A stretch of DNA of 64,000 nt from Epiperipatus broadwayi (GCA_028023455.1 JAQFVV010000012.1:9276499-9340498), one strand, 5' to 3'; positions 24,027-35,929 are shown, counted from the first letter of the stretch. Made by a program: numbers and translations. The notes: generated from the sequence alone by a model not told the origin.

Positions 24027-24246
24027 GTTATGCATATACAACCCTGTGTGTTATTACTAATAGTTGAGTGTAATTTGAAAATTTAAATAAAGTTAATTTT
24101 TCTAAATACATTCAACACTTAATATTAGATGAAGGAAATAATCCAATATATAAATAAAACTAGAAAACCATCATCAAAAAACATATATATGTTTATATTA
24201 TTTTATTATAGTAATTAATATTTATAAAGTTGGAGTTTAGATGTAG

Positions 24247-24338
24247 TTATAGGGGATTTGAACACAGACTTTCAAACTCAAGATAGAGTGTATAATTGAA
24301 AGGAACTTGAAAGTCTGTGTTCAAATCCCCTATAATTA
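24247..24338. repeat. inverted repeat with B-box-like ends
   Basis: TTATAGGGGATTTGAACACA at 24247 is inverted at about 24306-24333, with a 30-base loop. The outer sequence TGTTCAAATCCCC is close to a polymerase III B box. A related segment, GGGTTCAAATCCC, forms the end of the inverted repeat at 50664-50855, and a decayed one is at about 49828. Confidence 0.65.
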
Positions 24339-25080
24339 TAATAATGAATCTTTATTTTAATGAGCTTCTCATTTGATAAAAATCATTAATATAGATTGCA
24401 ATATTTCTTTTTTATTTCTTGTTTTATTAAAAAAAAATGTTAGCAAAAATATTTCTATAAATATTGAAGCAGTCGGATCTGAGTTCGATCCTAGCTTCAT
24501 GACATCTAGCCATAAGCCCACTTCAAACCCTAGTACTAAGCTTAAATTTCCGATGCAATGGGGCTTCATACAGTCAATCCATGCTAGTTTTCTTAAAGAA
24601 AAACTATTATATAAATGTGTGTTAAAATTAACTAGTTTGAGATTTAAATTAATCAATTCTATTAATAAATTCATGATAGAAACATTCATGAATTTATATA
24701 TATTATAACTGTGTGGATTGTGCGTATATATTTATAAATATTTAAAATATATATTCGTTCTAAAGTTTCATTGCGTCGGGAATGTTTATTTTACTTATAA
24801 ATAATCTGTTCGAATTTTAGTGATTAAAAGCTACATTCTTTTGATAAGCTTTCAGATTTTCCCTTTCCAAAAAAACAATGAGTAAAGTTTTATTAATTAG
24901 AAAAAAAGATAAGTATTTAAAATTTAAGGATTTCCTAATTAAAATCATTTTCTGATTTTAAAAATTCATTTTCAATTTAGAAAATGAATTCAAGTTAATG
25001 AGTTTGAAAGCCTTATCGAAGGAATGTATCTAAAAACCAATTAGTAAAAATTTTTGTAACATTGATAAGGAAAAAAGCGC
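24339..25080. other. unassigned sequence with overlapping open frames
   Basis: Frames of about 110 codons are open on both strands over 24369-24708. Neither resembles a known protein, so chance openness is likely. GAGTTCGATCC near 24482 looks like a solitary B box. Confidence 0.35.
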
Positions 25081-25086
25081 TAGCCT

Positions 25087-25420
25087 TGAAGGCATCAGAG
25101 GACAGTATAAATAGCCTGGAAAAGTTTGGGGATGGAGAAGCCATCTTTGTTTTAGAGAAGTACCATTAAACTCTGTGCATTTTTAAAATTATGAATTTAA
25201 ATAGTGTTTCTATCATGGTGAGGGGCTAAACGTCAGGAAACTGGCTACTGTGCCTAAAGTCCCCTGAAAATCTTCAATGAAGTTGCTAAACCTTTTCCGG
25301 ACCAATCATGCTGCCAAAATCATGACAAAATCAATCAAAATGCTGTTCAAGTAATTTACCAAATGCGCGCCTACGTTTTACCAACTCGGACATGTAAACT
25401 AAGGAACCAGCCCCGGAAGA
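25087..25420 (+). promoter_or_regulatory. candidate core promoter or LTR fragment
   Basis: A good TATA box, TATAAATAG, lies at 25106-25114 in a patch richer in G+C than its surroundings. Downstream are an AACTCTGTGC string and TGGTGAGGGGC (about 25217). The latter resembles the join between an LTR and a primer-binding site in some LTR retrotransposons. No second LTR or coding region was found, so an LTR remnant and a host promoter both remain possible. Confidence 0.25.
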
Positions 25421-26040
25421 AATGGTAATATATTTCCATAATGAACCGTAACTTTCTGGCCAGTTTCCGAACTTTACTTTATACTCCCTTTAAAAGCTCT
25501 TCTCATTTATTAATGTAACAATCTGTACAAAACTTTCTTTTATCTATGCTATTTTAAATTATATAGTAATTCTCTCAATCTCTAGTCCTTAGATTTAATT
25601 TTCCTTTCTTACTAGGGTGGTTCATTTACTGTATTGTATATGTTGATTGAGTGATTTATTAATGTCATTTATTTTTAATTATATGCCAATAATCCTTCGA
25701 CTCGATGAGCTCCTTTGTATGTATGTGCTAAAGCATTTTTTATTATAGAGTTACTGTTTATTTTCACTTTATTCTCTAATGTGTAAATTTAAAAAATTTA
25801 GTAGTAATATTTAAAAATATTAATATGTTTATCTTCAAGCATTTCCCTTCTACAGATTATTGCATGCCAAACAAAAAATCTATAATATTTATTTCTTTCA
25901 TTACTGTGAATATTATTACTTAGATAAATAAATATCTGTGCGATTCATTTCTACACAACAAAAGTAAATAATTCTAATTTTTATTAGTCAGAAAATGACA
26001 TGAGTATATCTTATCAGTTTTCCAACATATAATATTTACA
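25421..26040. other. A+T-rich sequence, no gene recognised
   Basis: No coding, tRNA-like or repeat structure was identified. Confidence 0.4.
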
Positions 26041-26046
26041 TAATTT

Positions 26047-26636
26047 GCTTGTGAAACATTTTATACACCTGTAATATAAAATGTTTTTTTTTTCTTTTGC
26101 AAACTAAGTGCACATGAGGTCCACAAAATCATAGCTCTCAAGGATTATGACTGCTGCTCTATTTAAATAGTGAAATGATTATGTAGGCACTTTATTCAAA
26201 TTAGAAATATACATATTTGATTGGCTCAAAACTGTATGCTGTTTTCTTTTCTCATTAATTATGTTCTTATGGTTGGCTATGTATCATGCCTCCTTAGCCT
26301 TTCTTTTCTTCTCAGCTCCAGCTGTTCATTATGATCCACAGACTAATAATTTTGTGTGCATGGAGCAGATATCAGGGAAAAAAAATTAAGAAGATGTGAT
26401 ACAGTCAATTATAAGAATATATTTAATAAGAAAGAAAACAGCATATAGATATAGAGAAAATGAAATATGTAAATTTCTAATTTGAATAAAGTATCTACAT
26501 AATTATCTCATTGTTGAACTAGAGCATCAGACTTAATCAATCTATGAGAGCTATGATTCTGATGGACCTCATCAAAAATGCACTTAGCTTGCAAAAGAAA
26601 AAAATAATATTGCAGATGTGAAAAATATTTCACAAT
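26047..26636. mobile_element. foldback element with arms of about 230 bp
   Basis: 26047-26282 is inverted at about 26405-26636. Matching landmarks are GCAAACTAAGTGCA with TGCACTTAGCTTGC, ATCATAGCTCTCA with TGAGAGCTATGAT, and TTATTCAAATTAGAAAT with its complement. The arms differ by many substitutions and small gaps, so the structure is old. The spacer of about 120 bases has no frame. No terminal duplication was identified. Confidence 0.75.
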
Positions 26637-27290
26637 CAAATTACAAATCAAAGTGAAAACTTAATATTACATTTATATAGTCGGATATGAAACACAGTCC
26701 CAAATTATCAAACAATTTTTATGTTCATTTGCAGGGGAGAGGGTCATGAACTGTTTTTGAAATTATTAATCAGTCAGCAAACTATTCTACCACAGTGATC
26801 TGTAATTAGTCAATTTTCTAATTCCTTAAATACTTTGCTTTATAGTTGTGGTAGTAAGATATTTTTAGCACTCCTAAAATATTTTAAAAAAGAATGAATT
26901 TTACTTATAAAAATTAAATAATTCTATAATAAATATTAAATGTTTAGTTATAATAATTATGTATATATATTTTTTAAATCTTAATGTTTATTGATAATCA
27001 CTGATTTACAATTCTAATTAGAAATTATACTATTTACATACTTTTTTAATATCTAATTTCTCTCTTCTCTTTCTCTTTTTTGAATACCAAATTTATGGAT
27101 GTAAGATAGGACATCTATAGATATAATTTACTAATTATTATTTATTAAAAATAATCTTGCATAAATGGATATCTAAAAAAAGTAAATAAGTGACACAATG
27201 TAAATAATAAATTAGCATACATGTTGTGTAAAATAAAAATTTAACAAGAAAATGTAGTTTTGTAAAGTAACTGAAATATCTCATTTTTAC

Positions 27291-27403
27291 TTTTTTTCCA
27301 TATGTCAAAGCATCGACCGAGAAGCGAACCTGCGAAAACTGCCTGCAAGCAACTGATTGCTTGCAAGGTGGCTGCGCTGACCTCTCGGCTACCAACACTT
27401 GAC
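27291..27403 (-). mobile_element. tRNA-derived SINE, copy 3
   Basis: On the minus strand it reads TTGGTAGCCGAGAGGTCAGC, the CTTGCAAGCAATCAGTTG region, the B box CAGGTTCGCTTCTCGG and CGATGCTTTGACATATGG, then A. The target-site duplication is ATATCTCATTTTTAC (27276-27290) against ATATCTCATTTCCAC (27404-27418). It is closely related to the other copies. Confidence 0.88.
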
Positions 27404-27419
27404 ATATCTCATTTCCACT

Positions 27420-29195
27420 TTGTGTTTAATTCCGTACTTAATTCAAGATTTTTTTTCTCTCTAGAAAAATAGCAACTGAATATTTTCATTATTAACTTTT
27501 TCAAAAATGCTTGGATCGAACAGCGCACACACAAAATAATATTAATTGCTAAATCTTAAATAATATTAACAAAAAAAAAGTGTTAAAAAATAAAGGGAAG
27601 GGGGAACAAAAATATTTATTTATTTCCCTTAACAATGATAACTATGTGTTTAATAAAAAGAATGTGTCACAAATATATATTCAATATCTATTAAATTAAT
27701 AGCTATAGAATTATTATTATTACCAGTTAATATATACACCTGGGTCTCGTTTTATGAGGATTATTTTAATGTGATTTTGAAGTTATGTGATTCATGTTTC
27801 TTCTTAATATTTTTCATATTTCACAATATTTATTAGATATCAAGAAATTTAAATTATTAATAACTTATTTTGACTTGAAATCCTTTTTTTTTTTTTTTTC
27901 AAAAATATGACGTTATATTAGCAGCTAACGTGAATATGGCCTGAAGCTATATTTAGAATAAATAACATACTTATACTAATGAGTAAATAATAATAATAAT
28001 AGATTTATACTTACATACAAAAATATCACAATAAATATTCAAAAATTTTAAACTTTTAAAATGTATTTTGTTAGGTATAACAGAAATAAATAATGTAGAT
28101 TTTTAAAATAAATAACAAAGATTTTATTGATTTTATAAACTGAAAATAATATTTTTAATGATAATGTATAATCTTTTTGTTTTGATTGCGATCCTCATTT
28201 TTTTAATATAAAAACAAAATGTGAACATTTAAAATTTATTTCAGTAGTAAAAATCAGTTTTCAACAGAAAATCATTAACACAGCACTAGTTGTAAAAATG
28301 GGATGGAGCAGAATATGGTAAAAATTAGAGTGGGGAATGGAAATAAAGTGGCTAACAAGTTTCTCTGGGCATAATTGCTTGAGAGATTCTTGACTTCATT
28401 CAAGAAGAAGCTACATTACATCACATCACATCGACGAATCTAATTTCTTACCAGTTTACAAATGAACCACACATTTGAAAATAGCGATAATGATTAAAAT
28501 ACTTATGAAAAAATGTCAAATTAAATACTGTAGTTAATAAAAAAAAAGTAAAAAAAGTTTGTCTTGTACCAATGTTTTTCAAATATTTGATATTTTTTAT
28601 TAGTCATACTTTATTTCCTTATTTTTTTAATGCGAATTTTAAAGTAATTTTTCATTGTTGCTTTGCTTTTTTATGCGAATTCTGAAAATTACAGACCCTA
28701 TTCCCCATTTTTCAAGGTAAGTTAAGTCTATTTTTGTTAATGCGGGTTTTCTGTGGAACCTATCTACCACATAAAATGAAAGCCAGGTGTACATTTAATC
28801 AAGTGAAAAGGAAAAAAAAATCAGTAAATATTTATAATTTTGACTACTATAACGATGCTGTAAACAGCATAAAAATAAAATTAACACTAATACAGAAATA
28901 TATAAAAAATAATTATTTAATATTGTAAATATATAACAACAGTTAATAAATATTAAATAATTCTTTAATATTAAGTTTAAAATTTGCTCGAGTTTCACCA
29001 ATATTATGTTTTAGTGAATTAGAATTATATGCTTTCCTAATCCAGCAAAATTCAATAATCAATAAAAGCTAGAATCAGGAATATGCTAGATTAAAATATT
29101 GCACCAATATGATAACTGTTCTTTATTTTATATGTATGGAAATAATTATAATTCAATTGTTATTAATTTCCTTCTTTTCTGAGTCAACTTAATAT
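27420..29195. other. A+T-rich sequence, no gene recognised
   Basis: Low-complexity DNA. A strong donor-like CAAGGTAAGT lies at 28714-28723, but no coding exon could be tied to it. The stretch 28346-28430 resembles 13650-13735 and may be a decayed repeat. Confidence 0.35.
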
Positions 29196-29200
29196 CTGAT

Positions 29201-29503
29201 AAAATGAAAATACACATGGAAAAGATAGTTTTTAATAATATTTAGCTTTATTACTGCCTAGCATGCTTTCAATATATTTTTATAATATCACATTCATGGC
29301 ATTAAGTGGTGTGATTAAATGGTTCTTTATATCAATGTTTAATCACACCATTATATACAATGAATATATATTACATGAACAGTTTAATTAAACATTGAAA
29401 TAAATAACTATTTAATAACACTAATATACTGAAAACATGTTAGGCAGTAATAAAGCTAAATATTATTAAAAAAACTATCTTTTCCGTATGTATTTTCATT
29501 TTA
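29201..29503. mobile_element. foldback element with arms of about 85 bp and inner hairpin
   Basis: 29201-29289 is inverted at about 29421-29503; both arms carry AAAAGATAGTTTTTAATAAT or its complement. Inside, GGTGTGATTAAA (29308) pairs with TTTAATCACACC (29339). It has no reading frame. Confidence 0.75.
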
Positions 29504-29504
29504 C

Positions 29505-30375
29505 AGGAGATAATTATAGCATTTTCTTTCTTTTTATTATCAATTTATGAAGAAATATATATATATGTTGTTAAACAACCAAAAAAAGAATATATATATA
29601 TAATATTTCTGCAGATTACTGCACATCTCACTGGAATTCTGTAATCTATGAATTTAATCTTATGCTGTAATTATTGCTTTAATTAAATATATCAAAATTT
29701 AAATGTAAACTGCTACAGTTACTTTGACATTCTAAAATTATCAACATTAATTATAAAAAGATAAACAAGATATTTGAAGAATGTTCTAAGTTTTCAACAT
29801 TAAGTAACCAATATTATTAATTGGTTTATTAATTCTCTGTTAATATTTTTATCCTTAAAGCACTTGCTACTTATCACTATATTTTATCACCTAATGTTTC
29901 TAATTTCTTTCAGTCTCACATATAATTACCAAATTGTAAAGGCAATTTAAGGAACACTTCTCAGTTTGAGGCAAATGGTTCTAAATTAGAAACAGAATTT
30001 TTCTTTCACTTTTTTTTTTTCTATTTCCACTGTTAGAATTACTCCAATTTATTACAGGCTTCACTATATATTTACTTACTGATGTGTAACTTGTAATCAT
30101 AAATTTAAAAACAAAGTATATGGAAATTTAAGAGCTGAAAAAAGTTAGAAGACTTGACATCTAAATATGCAGACCACCCTTTAAGCAATTTAAATAAATG
30201 CTGATAAAAATCTAAATGTTGGATTAGTAAAGAGTTGTTTTTTTTTTTTTAAATCTTGAAAATGCTTTTATTCATTTTATAATAAATGCATACTACAAAC
30301 TATCCAACTTTAATTTGTAAACATAAATAAATTGTCATACCTAATCTTTAACTTCCTCCTTATTTAGTAAGTTAG
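29505..30375. other. A+T-rich sequence, no gene recognised
   Basis: No supported feature between the foldback and SINE copy 4. Confidence 0.4.
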
Positions 30376-30389
30376 TAGAACCTATCTTT

Positions 30390-30501
30390 TTTTTTTTTTT
30401 TTAAGTGTCATAGCATCGGCCGGGACGCGAACCCGCAACCCCGGCAATTGCCTGCAAATGCAAGGCAGTCGCGCTGACCTCTCGACCACCAATGCAAGAC
30501 A
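30390..30501 (-). mobile_element. tRNA-derived SINE, copy 4
   Basis: On the minus strand it reads TTGGTGGTCGAGAGGTCAGC, GACTGCCTTGCATTTGCAGG, the B box GCGGGTTCGCGTCCCG and CCGATGCTATGACACTTAA with an A tail. The target-site duplication AGAACCTATCTTT is exact (30377-30389 and 30502-30514). This and copy 6 are the most alike, with the same CTATGACACTT end, and may be a younger subfamily. Confidence 0.92.
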
Positions 30502-30514
30502 AGAACCTATCTTT

Positions 30515-31478
30515 ATCACAGTGTGTTTGAAGTAGTATTTTTGTCCTAGCTTGAATGTAGAACAAATCATTAAAATCATATGTGGAAATCTAAAGAATAA
30601 TCATCACATCACTATCTATTGATCATTAAATTACTGTCTACTTGTAATCATATTATCATTGTACATCTAATCTAAGAAAAGCTAGTTTGTAGATATCTAT
30701 ATTTAAATATTTTATAAACATTATTTAAGAGCATGTGCTTAAATATCAGAAAACAAGCTAGTTCTACTTTTGCTCTATTACTTCTTGAACCAGCTTATTA
30801 GTTCCATATAAAAGAAAGACTATATTTAGAATCAGTAAATCTCCAGCTAAAATATGTTACATACCCATTTACCAACCAATATTAAATGACTACTTGAGAT
30901 AGCTTTCTCAGATTGGGATACTTAAAATAAATATTGAATGCATTTAAAAATTCTCAATTTGAACAATGTCTTGGGCATAGCCTTTTTTTCATCTTCTTCT
31001 TAATAAAATATTATAGCACATAGTTTTTAAGTAGACCAAAAGTCATTTTCTATTTTCATTAAATATAATTTTGATTCAAATTAATAAAAGAAAACTAGTT
31101 AATGAGTATTTACAAATTTGTATTCTTTACCTTCACAAATTACCTTGCAATTAAAACTGACTCTTCTTTATTTCTATTGGCTTTAACTTATCAGGAAACC
31201 TAGATTTATCACTATAAAACCATTCTTCATTTTATTAAAAGATTATTTTTATTATTCTAAGATTTTACATTTTACTCACTGATTATAAATGTTTACAATG
31301 TAAGATCTGATATCTATATTATTAGTTCTTATATCTATATCTTCAGCCAATCTGAGAAGAGATTCCAAAACAGGTTAACTGGCATTTCTGTTGGTGATAT
31401 TTTGTCCCTCTTTTTGATTTCCTTAATAAAGTGTATCTTGTCCTTGTATTTGGTGATCTTGGTTATTGTTAATTGCGC
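30515..31478. other. sequence 3' of the ORF1 remnant; no ORF2 seen
   Basis: On the minus strand this is where a LINE ORF2 would start. I find no apurinic-type endonuclease or reverse transcriptase motifs in any frame, only A+T-rich sequence. Confidence 0.5.
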
Positions 31479-33141
31479 TCAGCTTTTTGCATTTTTCTCC
31501 TTCTGTTGTCTTCTTTTTTTCTCTTTCATTTTCATGTCATCTAAGATTTCAGAACCAGATGAACCAAGGTCTTCTTGACTTATATCTGAGGCCCAGTCAT
31601 CTTGTTTCCTCAGGTCAGTTTTGACTTTTTTCTTAGGTTTCTTTTTGATAGATTTAGTTATCATGGTGCTTGAAGACATGCCTTGCAGATTGGCCATGGG
31701 CTCCTTCATTATTGCACTTTATCATTTATATCTTGTTCTATAGTTTGATCCTTTCACATTTCTTCTCCAATTTTTAATTCCATTTTTCTATTAGTTAACC
31801 CCTCGTTCGTTTCTTTTTCCACTCTTTTTATTTCTATCAGTCTCACCAAGCTGTCTGTTTTCATTTCCCGAGTATTACATTGATGAAATTTATTCTGTCT
31901 TCCTTTACATTTATTGCAAACCCTAGCTGGACAATCTCTGACCAGGTGCATTCTTTTCTTACAAAAAAAAAACCACTGTGGTGGTACTCCATGAAATGAG
32001 ATCACCAATGACAAGCTATCTGATGTATGTATCATGGAAATGTTCAGCGGGAATGTATCTTTCTTTAGAGTGAAATTAAACATTGCCATGTTTGTGAGTA
32101 CCGGCATTTCTGCTCTTTTTTTCTGGAGATAACTGAAGTGCGAAACATTGCCGAAATTGTTTAGCATCCTTTGTAGATCACTTTCTTTAAGGTTGATATA
32201 GCAGTTTTTTACTATTTCTGCCAAAACCACTGGTCTGCTCATGTTTATTTTGCATAGAATTTTTTCATTTAACAATAGTATATTTTTCTGAAAAATCTCT
32301 TTTTGCACACAGTTATGAAATTTGATTATTAGGTATCTACTATGTGGATGACTGTCCCTCACAGTGGTCTTCAGCATCTCATAAAAGTCTTCTATTGGAA
32401 CTTGAATAACTGACATTGCTCATTTGTCACTGCTAAAATCAATAACTTTTCAATGTGATAATTCTGGAAGGGTCTGTATAATTAAGCTGGGATCAATGGA
32501 TTAAATTCATCATTTATCCTGTTAGAGTTCTCCAAGTCAATAATCTTTTGTTCCATTTTATTATATTTTTCCCCTTCTTGTTGTAAAATCATGAGATCTT
32601 CATCTCCTTCCTCCATTACATCAAATATATCATTGTAGACTTCTTGTGTAACATTTTTTGCTATATCTCTATTTTCATTAGACTTGAACACATTTGCACA
32701 ACTTAGGTTTTTGGAATAAAAAGTTTGTTCTTTTCTTGGTTGCTGATTGTTGCTATTGTATATGTTATTAGATTTCTTTATATTCTCCATTTCCAAGTTT
32801 TTTCCTTCATTTTTATGTTCTTTAGTCCATTTGGGGTTTATTTTCATGTTTTCTTTTACTTCTAACGTTTCAGGGCCTTCTTTATAACATTTTTGTCACT
32901 GTTTTTTTCATCTTGCTCACTAACTTTGAATATAGAATGGTTTAATTTTCTCTGAATGATTTTTTTTTTGCTCTACATTCTTTTCTTCTGAAAGTAGTTT
33001 CATCAATTTTTTCTTTGGGGCAGCTTTTGCTTCTTTATCTTGTATTTTCATTGAAGCGGTTCCCTCCACATTCTTTTTTACAATGATGTTGGAAACTTCT
33101 TCATTAGTGTCAGATAACTTATAATTTTTTTCCATCTTCAA
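31479..33141 (-). pseudogene. LINE ORF1 (Tx1-like, zinc knuckle), no ORF2
   Basis: Four open stretches on the minus strand (33141-32920, 32847-32482, 32416-31754, 31709-31479) read in order as one nucleic-acid-binding ORF1 broken by stops and shifts. The first two parts are lysine- and glutamate-rich. The third has a folded region followed by two knuckle-like clusters: CKKRMHLVRDC, whose preceding cysteine has become phenylalanine, and CNKCKGRQNKFHQC. The last is a basic, serine-rich tail. This order matches ORF1 proteins of Tx1-type LINEs, which coat element RNA. There is no ORF2 after it, unusual for copies that normally lose their 5' end. It could be an ORF1-only element, a 3'-deleted LINE, or a broken host-adopted gene. 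Confidence 0.7.
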
Positions 33142-33996
33142 TTAAAAATTAAAGATAGAGTTCTTACCTTCAATTTCAAGTGTAACTTTCACCTTTTCTC
33201 ACTTTAAACTCACTTTAATCCATTATTATTAGGGAACCAAGTGCTAGCAGTGTTTTCCCAGTCGTCACCATCTAGTGGTCTCTATTCTTCATTTTATTAT
33301 CAACATTCATTCTCTTTTTTGTATTTTCTTTATAATTATATCCATTAAAACAAAAACAATAAGTTTGCAAGATATAAATTATTAGAAATATTAAAATAGC
33401 AGAAAGATTATTTCGAAAAGATAGTATTGTGGATTTTTTAAAAAAATGTAACTGATCATATATGGCTATTTAAAATATTTTGTAAGAAGAACAAAAAGAA
33501 ATTTGTAACAAGAACAAAAAAAGATATGATAGAGCCAACATGATTTCATGGGTACCAAACTATTCATTGTTTAATTTCTATAAATATTGTTATTTAAATA
33601 AACAAGTGAATTCCATCAATTATTTTTTGGTGCTTATTTATTTCTAAAAATTTGAATCATATTTACAGCTTTTCTAAATTTTTTTCCAACTCGTTTTTTA
33701 GAAACTATTTTTAGTTGATCATTAAAATAGTTTAGTTAAACAAATATTGTTTGAAAAATAAGTTATATTTGAACAGGATACAGAGCAGAGGGTGTTTTAT
33801 AAACCGAAACTGTATTTTTTCCTTTATTTTCTATTAGAAAACAAATGATACATTTTAGTTCTTTAACTAGCCACTTTACTATGGTTTAACTGCTTGGACA
33901 AAAAAATTTATTCAAAGATATAGAGGATCTCTTTTTATCTGAAAAAATAGATTGGCATTGTTATGGCAAAAAAGGTAGATGCATTATAAGTTTATT
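33142..33996. other. possible 5' UTR of the ORF1 unit and flank
   Basis: On the minus strand this precedes ORF1. The part near 33230-33290, with GTGCTAGCAGTG and CATCTAGTGG, is less A+T-rich and might be the element's 5' end. The rest is A+T-rich with no features. Confidence 0.3.
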
Positions 33997-34007
33997 AAAA
34001 ATATAGT

Positions 34008-34105
34008 CAAGCATTGCTGGTCGAGAGGTCAGCGACAGCTGCTTTACAAGCAGTTGTCCCAAGTTAGCAGGTTCGCTTCCCGGCTGATGATATGACACAT
34101 GAGGG
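34008..34105 (+). mobile_element. tRNA-derived SINE, copy 5
   Basis: It reads GGTCGAGAGGTCAGC, CTGCTTTACAAGCAGTTGTC, the B box GCAGGTTCGCTTCCCGG and CTGATGATATGACACATGAG, then A. The probable duplication is AAAAATATAGT (33997-34007), with a related AAAAAATATATAGT at 34106-34119. Confidence 0.85.
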
Positions 34106-34119
34106 AAAAAATATATAGT

Positions 34120-35135
34120 TCCTTAGAATCTGACTTGTAATGTAATATATTTGGATGTATTTTTTTCTGTGAAATACATTTATTTACACAGACATACATT
34201 CGTACTTTAATTTAAGAACGCGTCATAAATTAGCAGTTTATAACAACAGTGTACATTCTATGCATAATTTAATATTTTTCATGCATAAAATAAACAAAAT
34301 TATTTAATATATGAAGTTTTACTGCAACACTGGTTTGACTTTGGATGAATCAGGGTTTTCTAATGAAACAAATCCAGCATGTATATGCATGCACATATAT
34401 GTATATACATATATACGTAATATAACCACATATATGGTACACATTTTAATATATTTAACAATGCAAAGACTATAGGTGCTTATAATGACTTTTTTTTTAA
34501 CTAAAACTTTTTCCCTATCAAGTGAAAATGAAACCACAGGTAACATTTTTAATTTACAATAGAAAGACTTACATTTTTTTTTATTCTTAGCTCAACAATA
34601 CCCATCTGTATTCTTTTGTTTTCTATTATATTCCTGAATTTGTAAGTGAATCAAAACAATAGGAACAACCCTACTCTTAGGTTTATATATATCAAAACCA
34701 TCATGAGAAGAACATGAATAATATTAAACCACATGCACATTTTGCAAGAGGGACACTTTATGTGATAATGACAGCTTATAAGCATCGCTTTTCTTTCTAC
34801 TATTTCAATCTGGTCTTGCTGAGAAAAAGAATCCTGTATCTGTTTAGTAAAATAAAACATTGTAAAAGGGGGGAAAATAATTGCTCAAAATCAAATAAAT
34901 TCATAAAGCTTTTGTAACATTTAATTAAAAAATATATAGCCATTAACAAAATAAATTATATCTTTTTAATAGCAATAAATCCGCAGAAAAATATTTTTTA
35001 ACCGAATTAAGTAATAAACATACACTGAATAATATACTGAGAGAAAGAATAAGGAAATGGAAAACATAATACATGGAATATAGGGACAGGCATTTTGAGA
35101 ATAAATGTACCAAAATGATAAAAAAGATTATACAC
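34120..35135. other. A+T-rich sequence, no gene recognised
   Basis: TA/TG-rich tract near 34376-34440. An acceptor-like TTTTATTCTTAG and donor-like GTAAGTG bracket 34591-34641, but with no further coding support. Confidence 0.35.
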
Positions 35136-35139
35136 TTTG

Positions 35140-35510
35140 TGTATTATCATCATCATCATTTCCAAAAATTATTGACAATTACAATATTAAGATATCTCCT
35201 ATTCATTCCAGTATTTATTACAATCCAATATATTGTCTTCTCCAAATCATGAACAGCTTTCTTATCATTGTCTTACAAATAAATAACTTTCTAGGACTTT
35301 TAGAATGTTTTGGGATTTAGTATGAGATTTTTGATATCCATCTTAAATCAACTAGAAAATTACCCAATCCCGTTCCACTTCAGTTTTTTAATTCCTTAAA
35401 TGATAATAACTGTTTGCTCAATTACCCAGCTAATTTTTTTTTTTCAATCTTATCTTTTTAATTAATACATTACATTTACCAGTGTAATCTATAATCTTTG
35501 TATTATTCTT
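35140..35510 (-). pseudogene. very old RTE-type 3' fragment
   Basis: Base-level similarity to the minus-strand RTE tail at 7955-8332 is visible in order. Landmarks are the ATCATCATCATC tail, TTTCTTATCATTGTCTTAC, TAGGACTTTTAGAATGTTTT, CCGTTCCACTTCAGTTTTTT and TGTTTGCTCAATTACCCA. There is no open frame. Divergence is much greater than between the copies at 7955 and 45995, so this is an ancient insertion. Confidence 0.55.
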
Positions 35511-35564
35511 CTGATAAAAATTAAAGAGCTCAGTGAAAAAATAAAAAAACTTTCTTTTAAACCA

Positions 35565-35592
35565 TACTGTATGGAGAGTTTTGCTCTGTTTA
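35565..35592 (+). repeat. isolated end of the 12741-type element
   Basis: ATACTGTATGGAGAGTTTTG continues to CTCTGTTTA and matches the right end of the element at 12741-12896, without its interior. Confidence 0.7.
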
Positions 35593-35929
35593 TCAACTTT
35601 CTTTTAAGCAGCACAACCACATTTTCCTTTTATATTAACGTATTTTTTAACTAAAGTTCTCCATCTAAATTTAATTTTATAACTAATTTCAATGTTCAAA
35701 GTTCTATTTATGTTAATAATTTGTTTAAAAGATTTAAAATATATAACTTTCAATTTATTACTATCAAATAATGTGTGAAGATTATCAAATATATATATTA
35801 TACATTGGGGAATTTTGTTAAACATACTATTTGATAATATACATATATTCATCATTAATATCCAATCATATATGAGCGCGGTGGTCCGACTTTAGAAAAT
35901 AGAATTAGACATAAAAAAACAAATACTTT

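Larger units (their letters stand above)
23675..24165. mobile_element. head-to-head pair of Penelope-tail repeat units
   Basis: The minus-strand unit 23675-23897 and plus-strand unit 23898-24165 meet near 23897, where the string ATTCTTGAATATTGAATTTT turns back on itself. Each contains the B-box region, GTCAGGCCAGCAA, the hairpin motif and the CATTCAAC tail that follow the Penelope-like ORF at 2010. No A box and no coding sequence is present. The pair is thus a foldback built from two PLE-type terminal units. It might alternatively be two SINE-like copies. Confidence 0.75.

Noticed and set aside
24369-24708. Overlapping 106- and 111-codon frames on both strands
   Set aside because: No domain, no codon bias and openness on both strands suggest chance.
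13650-28430. Similarity between 13650-13735 and 28346-28430 read as a decayed protein
   Set aside because: The match is short and about two bases in three; translations gave no known domain.
28714-28723. Strong splice donor CAAGGTAAGT
   Set aside because: No convincing acceptor or open exon upstream.
34591-34641. Candidate 51-nt exon between TTTTATTCTTAG and GTAAGTG
   Set aside because: Two frames are open and the content is pyrimidine-rich low-complexity sequence, so there is no coding signal.
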